DNA of 39,935 nucleotides from Sphaerisporangium cinnabarinum (GCA_003052455.1 QAPD01000027.1:1-39935); one strand, 5' to 3'; numbered from the stretch's first letter, positions 17,031-25,644 are shown. The notes: generated from the letters alone by a model not told the origin. Numbers and translations are program-made.

Positions 17031-17071
17031 ACCCCGGCGGACACCCCCGCACGGACCCGAGAGGAACCCCG

Positions 17072-17806
17072 ATGAACGACGCCGCGCGCGTACCCGCGGA
17101 CCACGAGCAGATCAACACCACCATCCGCTACGCGATGTGGTCCGTCTTCGCGACGGCCGCGCCCCTGCCCGCCGAGGCCGACGAGCGCGCCGGCCTCGTG
17201 GCCGACGCGCTGGCCGCCGTCGGCGGTGGCGACGACCCGTCCGCGACGGACGGCGACCTCGTCGTGCGCGGCTGGTACGACGTCGCGGGCCTGCGCTCGG
17301 ACGCCGACCTCATGGTGTGGTGGCACGGCCCGACGGTCGAGTCGGTGCAGCGTGCCTACCAGCACCTGCGCGCGAGCGGCCTGGGCGCGCACCTCGAGCC
17401 CGTGTGGTCGAACGTGGCGCTGCACCGCCCGGCGGAGTTCAACCGGGGGCACGTGCCCGCGTTCCTCGCAGGCGAGGAGCCGCGCGACTACCTGTCGGTG
17501 TACCCGTTCGTGCGCTCGTACGACTGGTACCTCCTGCCCGACGCCGAGCGCCGTACCATGCTGCGCGACCACGGCCTCGCCGCGAAGGACTACCCCGACG
17601 TGCGGGCCAACACGGTCGCGTCGTTCGCGCTGGGCGACTACGAGTGGATCCTCGCGTTCGAGGCCGACGAGCTGCACCGCATCGTCGACCTCATGCGCGA
17701 GCTGCGCGCGACCGAGGCGCGCCGCCACGTGCGCGAGGAGGTCCCGTTCTTCACGGGCCCGCGCACGACGCTCGCCGACTGGGCGGACCGCCAGCCCCTG
17801 GCCTGA
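17072..17806 (+). CDS. chdC: Coproheme decarboxylase (HemQ/ChdC)
   Basis: Predicted 244-residue member of the chlorite-dismutase-like family that converts coproheme III into haem b with peroxide, the last step of the coproporphyrin-dependent pathway. The family pattern is clear: [13 protein letters not shown] at the start, [16 protein letters not shown] with the catalytic Tyr (about residue 146), RRTMLRDHG with the proximal His, then [10 protein letters not shown] and [15 protein letters not shown] precedes the ATG at 17072. It directly follows the ferrochelatase gene, matching the order of reactions. Cytosolic enzyme, usually a homopentamer. Confidence 0.93.
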   Translation: MNDAARVPADHEQINTTIRYAMWSVFATAAPLPAEADERAGLVADALAAVGGGDDPSATDGDLVVRGWYDVAGLRSDADLMVWWHGPTVESVQRAYQHLRASGLGAHLEPVWSNVALHRPAEFNRGHVPAFLAGEEPRDYLSVYPFVRSYDWYLLPDAERRTMLRDHGLAAKDYPDVRANTVASFALGDYEWILAFEADELHRIVDLMRELRATEARRHVREEVPFFTGPRTTLADWADRQPLA

Positions 17807-17854
17807 GCCCCGCCCGTCTGCTCGCCCGCCCGACCCGACCCGCCCAGGCCCGCG

Positions 17855-17913
17855 GCCGAGAACGACCCTGGTGTCGATGTCCCCGCGATATCGGCACCAG
17901 GGTCGTTCTCGGC
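17855..17913. terminator. Long palindrome after coproheme decarboxylase gene
   Basis: Arms GCCGAGAACGACCCTGGTG (17855-17873) and its perfect complement at 17895-17913; allowing two G-U pairs the stem continues to 26 bp around a 7-nt loop. Part of the right arm, GTCGTTCTCGG, is repeated 22 bp further on (17902-17912 and 17924-17934). Likely a terminator for the haem operon. Its core differs from the palindromes at 12942 and 18834. Confidence 0.6.
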
Positions 17914-17964
17914 GGCGAGCGGCGTCGTTCTCGGTGGCGGGGGAGCGACGGGTCGCCCGAGATG

Positions 17965-17978
17965 CTCAGCATGCTGAG
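17965..17978. promoter_or_regulatory. Perfect 14-bp palindrome before TspO-like gene
   Basis: CTCAGCATGCTGAG, fully self-complementary, centred 25 bp before the ATG at 17997. Its size and place suit an operator for a dimeric repressor acting on the TspO-like gene. The regulator is not identified. Confidence 0.45.
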
Positions 17979-17996
17979 TGATGTCAGGCTGGAGGC

Positions 17997-18830
17997 ATGA
18001 CCACCGCAGCCGCCGTCCCCGCGGGAAGCGTCCGCGCCCCCGCCCCCTCCGACCGGGTCCGTCAGGTCGTCGTCCTCGTGGGCTCGCTCGTCGCCGCCGG
18101 TGCCGCGGCGTACGGCGCGGGCGCCTTCGGTGGCACGTCCGTCGAGCAGACCGCCGGGGGCGCGCTGTCCTCGACCGCGACGCCCGTCGCGCCGGACAAC
18201 CCGGCGTTCCGCATCTGGTCGGTGATCTACCTCGGGCTCTTCGTGTCCGCCGTCTACCAGGTGCTGCCGCGGCACGCGACGAGCCCGCGCCTGCGCGCGA
18301 CCGCGTGGTGGGTCCTCGTGTCCATGGTCCTCAACGCCGCGTGGATCGGCGTCGTGCAGGCCGGGTGGGTCCCGCTGAGCGTCGTCGTCATCGCGGCGCT
18401 GCTCGCCGTCGACGCGGTGGTCGTCGTGCGGCTCGTGCGCCGTCGGCCCGAGTCGACGGCGCAGGCCGTCGTGCTCGACGGGACGATGGGCCTGTACACC
18501 GGCTGGGTGAGCGTCGCGACGCTCGCGAACGTCGCCGCGGCGCTCACCGACGCGGGCGTCGGCGAGCTCGGGCTCGGCGCGACGGGCTGGTCCGTCGTGC
18601 TCGTGGTGCTCGCCGCGGCGCTGTCCGTCGCGTGGGCGGCGTTCGCCGCCGGGCGCCGCGCGGTCGCCCTCGGCATCGGCCTCGCGATGTCGTGGGGCCT
18701 CGCGTGGATCGCCGTCGGACGGTTCCAGGGCGACCTCGTCGACCCCACCGTCGCCTGGGCCGCCGTCGGAGCGTCCGCAACAGCGCTGATCGCGGCGCTG
18801 CTAGCGGCAACCCGCCGGTCACGCCCCTGA
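17997..18830 (+). CDS. TspO/MBR-like (tryptophan-rich sensory protein) membrane protein
   Basis: Predicted 277-residue multi-pass membrane protein resembling TspO/MBR proteins, which bind porphyrins and related ligands. The block PDNPAFRIWSVIYLGLF with following YQVLP matches the PxxFxxWxxxY region, and NAAWIGVVQ matches the N-x-x-W motif of a later helix. About seven hydrophobic segments are visible, against five in the classical ~160-residue TspO, so it is a longer variant. GGAGG lies only one base before the ATG, an odd spacing; an nANNNT hexamer (CAGGCT) ends 6 nt before the start, so a leaderless message is possible. It follows the haem genes but is separated by a terminator-like palindrome. 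Confidence 0.6.
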   Translation: MTTAAAVPAGSVRAPAPSDRVRQVVVLVGSLVAAGAAAYGAGAFGGTSVEQTAGGALSSTATPVAPDNPAFRIWSVIYLGLFVSAVYQVLPRHATSPRLRATAWWVLVSMVLNAAWIGVVQAGWVPLSVVVIAALLAVDAVVVVRLVRRRPESTAQAVVLDGTMGLYTGWVSVATLANVAAALTDAGVGELGLGATGWSVVLVVLAAALSVAWAAFAAGRRAVALGIGLAMSWGLAWIAVGRFQGDLVDPTVAWAAVGASATALIAALLAATRRSRP

Positions 18831-18833
18831 GCA

Positions 18834-18899
18834 CCCGCCGAGCACGGGGTCGGCGACCGGATCGAGCCCAGGACGGTCGCGGACCCCGTGCTCGGCGGG
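18834..18899. terminator. Long palindrome between converging genes
   Basis: Arms 18834-18859 and 18874-18899 pair over 26 bp with a single G/G mismatch; 14-nt loop. The core CGAGCACGGGGTCGGCGACC closely matches the palindrome at 12942-13005. It sits in the 84-bp gap between the converging TspO-like and glutamate dehydrogenase genes and may end transcription from both. Confidence 0.65.
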
Positions 18900-18914
18900 G
18901 CGGAGCGTGGATCG

Positions 18915-20261
18915 TCAGGGGTAGAGGCCTCGGATCTGGTGGGCCTCCGCCACGCGCTGGACGCCGATGACGAGCGCCGCGTCGCGCAGGCTCAGGTCCT
19001 CTCGGCGCGCGAGGCCCGCGACCTCCTCGTAGGCGTGGAGCATGCGGTGCTCGAGCTTGTCGCCGATCTCCTCCGCGGTCCACCAGTACGCCTGGTTCGC
19101 CTGGACCCACTCGAAGTAGGAGACGACGACGCCGCCCGCGTTCGCGAGCACGTCCGGCACCACGGTCACGCCGTTCTTCGCGAGCACGCGGTCGCCCTCG
19201 GCGGTCGTCGGGCCGTTGGCGCCCTCGACGACCCAGCGCGCGCGCACGGTCCGGGCGGTGTCGCCGTCGAGCACGCCCTCGACCGCGGCCGGCACGAGCA
19301 CGTCGACGTCGAGCGCGAGCAGCGCGTCGTTGTCGACCGGGTCGGCCCGGTCGAAGCCCACGACGCTGCCGGTCGCGGCGACGTGCTCGACCAGCGCCCG
19401 CACGTCGAGACCGTCCGGGGCGTGCACCCCGCCGTACTGGTCGGACACCGCCACGACGCGGGCGCCGCGGGCCGCGAAGATCGCGGCCGCGTGCGACCCG
19501 ACCTTGCCGAAGCCCTGGATGGCGACGCGCACGTCGGACAGCGGCACGCCCGCCTCCTCGAGCGCCGCGGCGGTGACGTGCACGACCCCGGCGCTCGTCG
19601 CCGTCGTCCGACCGAGCGACCCGCCCACGGTGATGGGCTTGCCGGTCACGACCGCCGGGATCGTGTAGCCCTGGTTGACGGAGTAGGTGTCCATGACCCA
19701 GGCCATGGTCCGCTCGCTCGTGCCCATGTCGGGCGCCATGATGTCCCGCTCGGGCCCGATGACCGGCATGATCTCCGACGTGTAGCGGCGCGTCACGCGC
19801 TCGAGCTCCGCCTCGGAGTAGGAGCGCGGGTCGATCGCGACGCCGCCCTTCGCGCCGCCGTACGGCAGGTCCACGAGGGCGCACTTCCACGTCATCCACA
19901 TGGCGAGCGCGCGGACCTCGTCGATGTCGACGCTCGGCGCGTACCGCAGGCCGCCCTTGCCCGGACCGCGCGACACGTTGTGCTGCACGCGGTAGCCGTG
20001 GAACAGGACGGTGCGGCCGTCGTCGCGCCGCAGCGGCACGGCCACGTTCACCTCGCGGCGCGGGGTCGCGAGCATCTCGTGCAGGCCGTCGTCGTAGCCG
20101 AGGAAGCGGACCGCGCCGGCGAGCTGCGCGTGCGCGGTGTCGAGCGCGGACGCCGGGGCCCCGGCGTCGGGGGAGCGGCGCGTGCCGCGGGGGAGATCGG
20201 TGCTGTCGGTGGGGGCGGGGCCGTCGCTCGTGGTGGCGGGCGGCACGGACGTCGTCGTCAC
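18915..20261 (-). CDS. Glu/Leu/Phe/Val-family glutamate dehydrogenase
   Basis: Predicted 448-residue amino-acid dehydrogenase, most like the catabolic NAD-type glutamate dehydrogenases of about 420 residues (GudB/RocG), converting glutamate to 2-oxoglutarate and ammonia. The catalytic domain (from about residue 45) has GPGKGGLRYAPSV and MTWKCALVDLPYGGAKGG with the substrate and catalytic lysines, and APDMGTSERTM. The nucleotide-binding domain has AIQGFGKVGSHAA. The C-terminal VSYFEWVQANQ is diagnostic for this family. The first 40 residues are Pro/Thr-rich and probably disordered. The GTG at 20261 follows GGAGGA. Its place near a putA gene fits use of glutamate made from proline. Confidence 0.9.
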   Translation of the reverse strand: MTTTSVPPATTSDGPAPTDSTDLPRGTRRSPDAGAPASALDTAHAQLAGAVRFLGYDDGLHEMLATPRREVNVAVPLRRDDGRTVLFHGYRVQHNVSRGPGKGGLRYAPSVDIDEVRALAMWMTWKCALVDLPYGGAKGGVAIDPRSYSEAELERVTRRYTSEIMPVIGPERDIMAPDMGTSERTMAWVMDTYSVNQGYTIPAVVTGKPITVGGSLGRTTATSAGVVHVTAAALEEAGVPLSDVRVAIQGFGKVGSHAAAIFAARGARVVAVSDQYGGVHAPDGLDVRALVEHVAATGSVVGFDRADPVDNDALLALDVDVLVPAAVEGVLDGDTARTVRARWVVEGANGPTTAEGDRVLAKNGVTVVPDVLANAGGVVVSYFEWVQANQAYWWTAEEIGDKLEHRMLHAYEEVAGLARREDLSLRDAALVIGVQRVAEAHQIRGLYP

Positions 20262-20283
20262 GGTTCCTCCGGTTCGAGGTTCT

Positions 20284-20315
20284 CCTCGGTGCCGCGGGGG
20301 TGTGCGGCACCGAGG
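20284..20315 (-). terminator. Hairpin between aldo/keto reductase and glutamate dehydrogenase genes
   Basis: Perfect 12-bp arms (20284-20295 with 20304-20315), 8-nt loop. It may end the aldo/keto reductase transcript. A TAGCGT hexamer at 20324-20319 could also be a -10 for the dehydrogenase gene, in which case the hairpin would be in that gene's leader. Confidence 0.5.
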
Positions 20316-20347
20316 GTCACGCTACCCCCGGCGCGGGCGCTCGCCGC

Positions 20348-21148
20348 TCACGCGCCCCGGCGGTGCCCCAGGGCGTCGACGGCCGCGAGCTCGTCCGCGG
20401 TGAGGGAGAACCCGGTCACCCGGAAGTTCGCCTCGATCCGCTCCGGCGTCACGGACTTCGGGATGACGACGAACCCGTGGTCGAGGTGCCAGCGCAGCAC
20501 GACCTGCGCGGGCGTGACGCCGTGCGCCGCCGCGACCTCCGCGAGGACCGGCGCGTCGAGGTCGGTGCGCTTGAACGGGCTGTACCCCTCGAGCACGACG
20601 CCGCGCTGCGCGAGCTCGTGCACGACCCGGTGGTCGTAGTCGGCCGGGCTCCACGGGATCTGGTCGACGGCGGGCGTCTCGCCGACCTGCTCGGACAGCA
20701 CGTCGACCTGGTCGACGGAGTAGTTGCTCACCCCGATCGAGCGCACCTTGCCCTCGTCGCGCAGCTCGACGAACCGCTCCCACACCCACGGCGAGGCCTC
20801 GCCCGCCGGCGGCCAGTGGATGAGCCACAGGTCGACGTGGTCCGTGCCGAGGTCGCGCAGCGACGCCTCGAGCGTCTCGCGTTCGCGGCCCGCGGCGTCC
20901 GGCGGGAGCTTGGTCGTGACGAACACGTCGCCGCGGTCGACGGACGAGTCGGCGAGCGCGCGCCCGACCTGCGCCTCGTTGCCGTAGCCCGTCGCGGTGT
21001 CGACGTGCCGGTAGCCCACGTCGAGCGCGTGGCGCACGGCGCGGTAGGCGTCGTCGCCCTCGGACTGCCACGTGCCGAGGCCGAGCAGGGGCATCGTGCC
21101 GCCGGGCAGCTCGACCGTGGGGACGGGGGCGGGGTCTGCGGAGGTCAT
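20348..21148 (-). CDS. Aldo/keto reductase
   Basis: Predicted 266-residue NADPH-dependent oxidoreductase of the 2,5-diketo-D-gluconate reductase/prostaglandin F synthase type (AKR5-like). The catalytic tetrad is visible: Asp and Tyr in VDTATGYGNE, Lys in VTTKLP, His in LIHWPP. The cofactor-binding IPKSVTPERIEANF is near the C-terminus. The ATG at 21148 begins MTSADPAPVPTVELPGG. It lies between the PAS-AraC regulator and glutamate dehydrogenase on the same strand. Substrate unknown; these enzymes are promiscuous, and a link with proline metabolism is not shown. Confidence 0.9.
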   Translation of the reverse strand: MTSADPAPVPTVELPGGTMPLLGLGTWQSEGDDAYRAVRHALDVGYRHVDTATGYGNEAQVGRALADSSVDRGDVFVTTKLPPDAAGRERETLEASLRDLGTDHVDLWLIHWPPAGEASPWVWERFVELRDEGKVRSIGVSNYSVDQVDVLSEQVGETPAVDQIPWSPADYDHRVVHELAQRGVVLEGYSPFKRTDLDAPVLAEVAAAHGVTPAQVVLRWHLDHGFVVIPKSVTPERIEANFRVTGFSLTADELAAVDALGHRRGA

Positions 21149-21217
21149 GCCGTCAGTCTCCGTGCCCGACGGCGTCGCTCGCCACCGCGGGCGCCGTCGC
21201 CGTCGCGCGGGCGGAGG

Positions 21218-21976
21218 TCAGCGGCGCGTGCGACGGCGGTACTGAGCAGGGGTCTCGCCCGCGAGGCGCGCGAAGGTGCGCGTGAACGAGGGCTGGTCGT
21301 AGAACCCGCTCGCCGCCGCGACGTCGCCGATCGTCATGGCGCTCCCCGCGAGGAGGCGTGTCGCGTGGTCGACCCGGGTGCGCAGCACGAGCTGGCGCGG
21401 CGTCACGCCGTACACGCGCCGCACCCGCCGGTCGAGCACCGCGGGCGTGCAGCCCGCCGCCTCGGCGAGCCGCGCCGTCGTCCAGCGGGCGCCGAGGTCC
21501 GTCTCGACCGCGGCGACGAGCGCGGCGAGGGAGTCCATGGTCGCGTCGTCGGCCGCGCCCGCACGCAGGTCGTGCGAGACGGACACGAGGCCGACGAGGT
21601 GACCGGCGTCGTCGTGCACGGGGAGCTTGGACGTGAGGAACCAGCCCGACGTGCCGCCGAGCCGCCGGATGCGCTCGAGCTCGCCGCGCAGCGCGCGCCC
21701 GCGCAGCACCTCGGCGTCCTGCTGCTCGTAGCGCTCGGCGAGCTGCGGGACGAACAGGTCGCGCGCGCGTCGGCCCAGCACCGCGCGGCGCGAGCGCTCG
21801 GTCGTCCGCGCGACGAACACGGGGTTGACCGCGACGTACCGGCCCGTGACGTCCTTCGCGCAGAACATCGTGTCCGGCAGCTCGTCCATGAGCGCGACCA
21901 TGGCGGGGCTGAGCGCTCGGAGGAGCTGGTCCGCCGCGGGCGGCGAGGTCTCGGCGTTGTCGCGGTCGGGTGTCAT
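21218..21976 (-). CDS. PAS-AraC family transcriptional regulator, probable proline regulator
   Basis: Predicted 252-residue regulator with an N-terminal PAS domain (about 25-140; typical MFCAKDVTGRYVAVNPVF and WFLTSKLPVHDDAGHLVGLVSVSHD, read in two parts) and a C-terminal AraC-type double helix-turn-helix (about 150-250; DVAAASGFYDQPSFTRTFARL). It is divergent from putA, with only 53 bp between the starts. PAS-AraC proteins next to proline catabolic genes are known in actinobacteria as proline-responsive activators, so control of putA is likely. A TACGAT hexamer 11 nt before its ATG could be its -10. Confidence 0.82.
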   Translation of the reverse strand: MTPDRDNAETSPPAADQLLRALSPAMVALMDELPDTMFCAKDVTGRYVAVNPVFVARTTERSRRAVLGRRARDLFVPQLAERYEQQDAEVLRGRALRGELERIRRLGGTSGWFLTSKLPVHDDAGHLVGLVSVSHDLRAGAADDATMDSLAALVAAVETDLGARWTTARLAEAAGCTPAVLDRRVRRVYGVTPRQLVLRTRVDHATRLLAGSAMTIGDVAAASGFYDQPSFTRTFARLAGETPAQYRRRTRR

Positions 21977-22029
21977 GTCGCCCCGGATCGTACAAGACGA
22001 GTCACCGCGACCCGAGGCACCCTGGAGGG

Positions 22030-25000
22030 ATGAGCAACGACGCGCCCGCCCGGCCGCTCCCCACCCCCGGACCTGTCGGCGACACGAGCCTCACCTCCCC
22101 GGACGACCTCGTCGAGGAGGCCGTCGCGCTGGCCCGGCGCTGGCTCGCCGCCAGCGAGGGAGCGGGCGACGCGCGCGCCCGCAAGACCGCCGAGCGGCTC
22201 GGTGCGCTCGTCTCCGACCCCGCGGGCCTCGAGCTCGCGGTCCGGTTCGTCGACGACGTCGCGCGCCCCCAGGACGTGCACGTCGCCGCGCGGGCGCTCG
22301 GCCGCCTCGGCCAGCTCGCGGGCAGCGCGGGGTCGTTCCTCGGGCCGGTCGACCGGTCCCTCCTGCGCGTCGGGGCGGGTGTCGCACCGGTGCTGCCGCG
22401 CGTCGTCGTGCCGGCCGCGCGCGTGCGCCTGCGCCAGCTCGTGGGCCACCTCGTGGCCGACGCCGGCCGCGGCCTCGGCCCGCACCTCGCCCGGACCCGC
22501 GCGGAGGGCTACGCGCTCAACGTCAACCTCCTCGGCGAGGCCGTGCTCGGCGAGGCCGAGGCGGACGCCCGCCTCGAGCGCACCCTCGCGCTCGTGCGGC
22601 GGCCCGACGTCGACTACGTGTCGGTCAAGGTGTCGTCCGTCGCGTCGCAGCTCGTCACGTGGGACCTCGACGGGTCGTGCGCGCGGGTCGTGGAGCGGCT
22701 CCTGCCGCTGTACCGGGCCGCGCGCGACCACGGCGTCTTCCTCAACCTCGACATGGAGGAGTACAAGGACCTCGCGCTCACGACCGCGGTCTTCCGCGAG
22801 ATCCTCGCGCACGACGACCTGCACGACCTCGAGGCCGGGATCGTGCTCCAGGCGTACCTGCCCGACGCGCTCGGTGCGCTCGACGGGCTCACGCGCTTCG
22901 CGGCCGAGCGCGTCGCCGCCGGGGGAGCGCCGGTCAAGGTGCGCCTCGTCAAGGGCGCGAACCTCGCGATGGAGGCCGTCGAGGCCGAGCTGCACGGCTG
23001 GCCGCAGGCGCCCTACCCGACCAAGCCCGACGTCGACGCCAACTACGTCCGCCTCCTCGACCACGCCCTGCGCGCGCCGCGGACCGACGCCGTGCGCATC
23101 GGCGTCGCGAGCCACAACCTCTTCCACGTCGCGCTCGCCGTGCTCCTCGGCCGGGCCCGCGGCGTGAGCCACGCGCTCGACGTCGAGATGCTCCAGGGCA
23201 TGGCCCCGGGCGAGGCGCGCGCCGTGCGCGACGAGGTCGCGGCCGACCGCGTCGAGAGCGGCCCGCACGCGGGGCGCGGCGGGCGCGTCGTGCTGTACAC
23301 GCCCGTCGTGCGCGACGAGGACTTCGACGTCGCGATCTCCTACCTCGTGCGCCGCCTCGAGGAGAACGCCGCCGAGCAGAACTTCCTGCACGCCATGTTC
23401 GCGCCCGACGGGTCGCCCGCGGGCAGCCCCATGGAGCGCCAGGAGGCCGCGTTCCGCGCGTCCGTGCGCCACGGGGTGCACTACGCCGAGACCGACGTCG
23501 CGCCGCGCCGCACACCCCGGCCCGCCGTCGACGCAGGGTCGGGGAGCCCGGAGCACGACGGCACGGCGCCCGAGGGCACCGGGAACGGCGCCGGGTTCGC
23601 GAACGCCCCCGACACCGACCCGGCGGTCGCCGCCTCGCGCGACTGGGCCCGCCACGTCACCGGGACCGGCTCCGGGTACGTCCCCGTCCGCACGCCCGAG
23701 CTCACCACGACCGCCCAGGTGGACGACGCCGTCGCGACCGCCGTGCGCGCGACCGCCGCGTGGTCGCAGGTCGCCCCGGCGGCCCGCGCCGCCGCCCTGC
23801 GCGCCGTCGCCCGGCGCCTGGAGGAGGCGCGCACCGACCTCGTCGCCGCGATGGTGCACGAGCCCGGCAAGACCGTCGCCGAGGCCGACCCCGAGGTGAG
23901 CGAGGCCGTCGACTTCGCGCGCTACTACGCGCGCTCCGCCGAGGAGCTGGACCACGTGCCCGGCGCCCGGTTCGCGCCCGACGGCGTCACGCTCGTCACG
24001 CCGCCGTGGAACTTCCCCGTCGCGATCCCCGTGGGCGGGGTCCTCGCGGCGCTCGCGGCCGGGTCGGCCGTGCTCGCCAAGCCCGCGCCGCCGACGCCGC
24101 GCTGCCTCGAGGTCGCCGTCGAGGCGGTCCACGCGGGCCTGCGCGACGCGGTGGCCGCGGCGCCGGGAGACTTCCCGGGGCTGGACGCGGGCTCGGTGAC
24201 GGAGGTCGTGCAGTACGTCCGCGTGCCCGACGACGAGCTCGGCACCCGCCTCGTGACGCACGACGACGTCGCGCGCGTCGTGCTCACGGGCTCGATCGAG
24301 ACCGCGCAGCTCTTCGCGCGGTGGAAGCCGTCGCGCCCGGTGCTCGCCGAGACGTCGGGCAAGAACGCGCTCGTCGTCACGCCGTCGGCGGACCTCGACC
24401 TCGCGGTCGCGGACCTCGTGCGGTCGGCGTTCGGGCACGCGGGGCAGAAGTGCTCGGCCGCGTCGCTCGCGATCCTCGTCGGCTCGGCGGGCGACCCGCG
24501 GACCGAGACGGGGCGGCGCGTGCGGCGCCAGCTCGTGGACGCGGTGCGCTCGCTCGCCGTCGGTCCGGCGACCGACGTCTCGACGACCATGGGTCCGCTC
24601 ACCGAGCCCGCGTCGGGCAAGCTGCTGCACGCGCTGACGACCCTGGAGCCGGGGGAGTCCTGGCTCGTGCGGCCGCGGCTGCTCGACGGCGGGCCCGACC
24701 TGGAGGGCCGCCTCTGGACGCCCGGCCTCAAGGAGGGCGTCGCGCCCGGGTCGCCGTCCCACCTCACCGAGTACTTCGGCCCCGTCCTCGGGATCATGAC
24801 CGCCGCGACGCTCGACGAGGCGATCGCGCTCCAGAACGCCGTGCCGTTCGGGCTCACCGGCGGCATCCACAGCCTCGACGACGCGGAGGTCGAGCGCTGG
24901 CTCGACGCCGTCCAGGTGGGCAACGCCTACGTCAACCGGCACATCACGGGCGCGATCGTGCAGCGGCAGTCGTTCGGCGGCTGGAAGCAGTCGGCCGTCG

Positions 25001-25635
25001 GCCCGGGCGCCAAGGCGGGCGGGCCGAACTACGTCGCGCAGCTCGGGCGCTGGAGCGACGCGCCGGGCGAGGACGCCGGCGAGGGCGCGGGGACGTCGTC
25101 GGGCAGCACCGACCCGGGGCGTGCCGCGCCGGCCGACGCCACGCCGCCCGCGCGCGAGACCGCGCCCGAGGCGTGGCTCGCGTGGGCGCAGGCCGACGAC
25201 GCGCGCTGGTGGGCGCGGGAGTTCTCCGTGGGCCACGACCCCTCGGGTCTGCACGTCGAGGCGAACGTGTTCCGCTACCGCCCGGTCGACGTGCTCACCG
25301 TGCGCGTCGGCGCGGACGCCCTCCCCGTCGAGGTCCAGCGCGTGCTCCACGCCGCGCGCACCGCGGGCGTGCCGGCGGTCGTCGTGCCGAGCACGGGCGA
25401 CGCCGCCGTGAGCGACGAGGAGTTCGCGCGCCGCGTCGCGTCCGGCGCGGTCCGGGGCCGGGTCCGCGTCGTCGGCTCGGCGCCGGGGCTGCACGAGGCC
25501 GCGGCCGAGCGCGTCGGCGAGGTGACGGTGCTCGACCACCCCGTCGTCGCGAGCGGGCGTCGCGAGCTGCTCGCCGTGCTCCACGAGCAGGCGGTCAGCC
25601 GCACGACCCACCGGTACGGCCACGTGAAGCGCTGA
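22030..25635 (+). CDS. putA: Bifunctional proline dehydrogenase / P5C dehydrogenase
   Basis: Predicted 1201-residue PutA that oxidises proline to glutamate in two steps. The FAD-dependent proline dehydrogenase part (about 100-480) has SVKVSSVASQL, NLDMEEYKDL, RLVKGANLAMEA and EMLQGMAPGEAR. The aldehyde dehydrogenase part (about 550-1015) has PPWNFPVAIP, the general base Glu774 in LAETSGKN and nucleophile Cys808 in GQKCSAAS. About 180 residues follow, richer in Val and Asp, matching the C-terminal extension of long PutA proteins. No N-terminal ribbon-helix-helix DNA-binding domain is present, so it is not a repressor. The ATG at 22030 has GGAGG only one base away; CACCCT 6 nt before it may allow leaderless initiation. 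An in-frame ATG at 21970 would overlap the divergent gene. Confidence 0.93.
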   Translation: MSNDAPARPLPTPGPVGDTSLTSPDDLVEEAVALARRWLAASEGAGDARARKTAERLGALVSDPAGLELAVRFVDDVARPQDVHVAARALGRLGQLAGSAGSFLGPVDRSLLRVGAGVAPVLPRVVVPAARVRLRQLVGHLVADAGRGLGPHLARTRAEGYALNVNLLGEAVLGEAEADARLERTLALVRRPDVDYVSVKVSSVASQLVTWDLDGSCARVVERLLPLYRAARDHGVFLNLDMEEYKDLALTTAVFREILAHDDLHDLEAGIVLQAYLPDALGALDGLTRFAAERVAAGGAPVKVRLVKGANLAMEAVEAELHGWPQAPYPTKPDVDANYVRLLDHALRAPRTDAVRIGVASHNLFHVALAVLLGRARGVSHALDVEMLQGMAPGEARAVRDEVAADRVESGPHAGRGGRVVLYTPVVRDEDFDVAISYLVRRLEENAAEQNFLHAMFAPDGSPAGSPMERQEAAFRASVRHGVHYAETDVAPRRTPRPAVDAGSGSPEHDGTAPEGTGNGAGFANAPDTDPAVAASRDWARHVTGTGSGYVPVRTPELTTTAQVDDAVATAVRATAAWSQVAPAARAAALRAVARRLEEARTDLVAAMVHEPGKTVAEADPEVSEAVDFARYYARSAEELDHVPGARFAPDGVTLVTPPWNFPVAIPVGGVLAALAAGSAVLAKPAPPTPRCLEVAVEAVHAGLRDAVAAAPGDFPGLDAGSVTEVVQYVRVPDDELGTRLVTHDDVARVVLTGSIETAQLFARWKPSRPVLAETSGKNALVVTPSADLDLAVADLVRSAFGHAGQKCSAASLAILVGSAGDPRTETGRRVRRQLVDAVRSLAVGPATDVSTTMGPLTEPASGKLLHALTTLEPGESWLVRPRLLDGGPDLEGRLWTPGLKEGVAPGSPSHLTEYFGPVLGIMTAATLDEAIALQNAVPFGLTGGIHSLDDAEVERWLDAVQVGNAYVNRHITGAIVQRQSFGGWKQSAVGPGAKAGGPNYVAQLGRWSDAPGEDAGEGAGTSSGSTDPGRAAPADATPPARETAPEAWLAWAQADDARWWAREFSVGHDPSGLHVEANVFRYRPVDVLTVRVGADALPVEVQRVLHAARTAGVPAVVVPSTGDAAVSDEEFARRVASGAVRGRVRVVGSAPGLHEAAAERVGEVTVLDHPVVASGRRELLAVLHEQAVSRTTHRYGHVKR

Positions 25636-25644
25636 CCCGCGGCG

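Noticed and set aside
21973-25623. A 1216-codon open frame antisense to putA
   Set aside because: It is the mirror of putA codon bias; the product is Arg/Asp/Gly-rich with no domain, while the plus strand shows both PutA catalytic domains.
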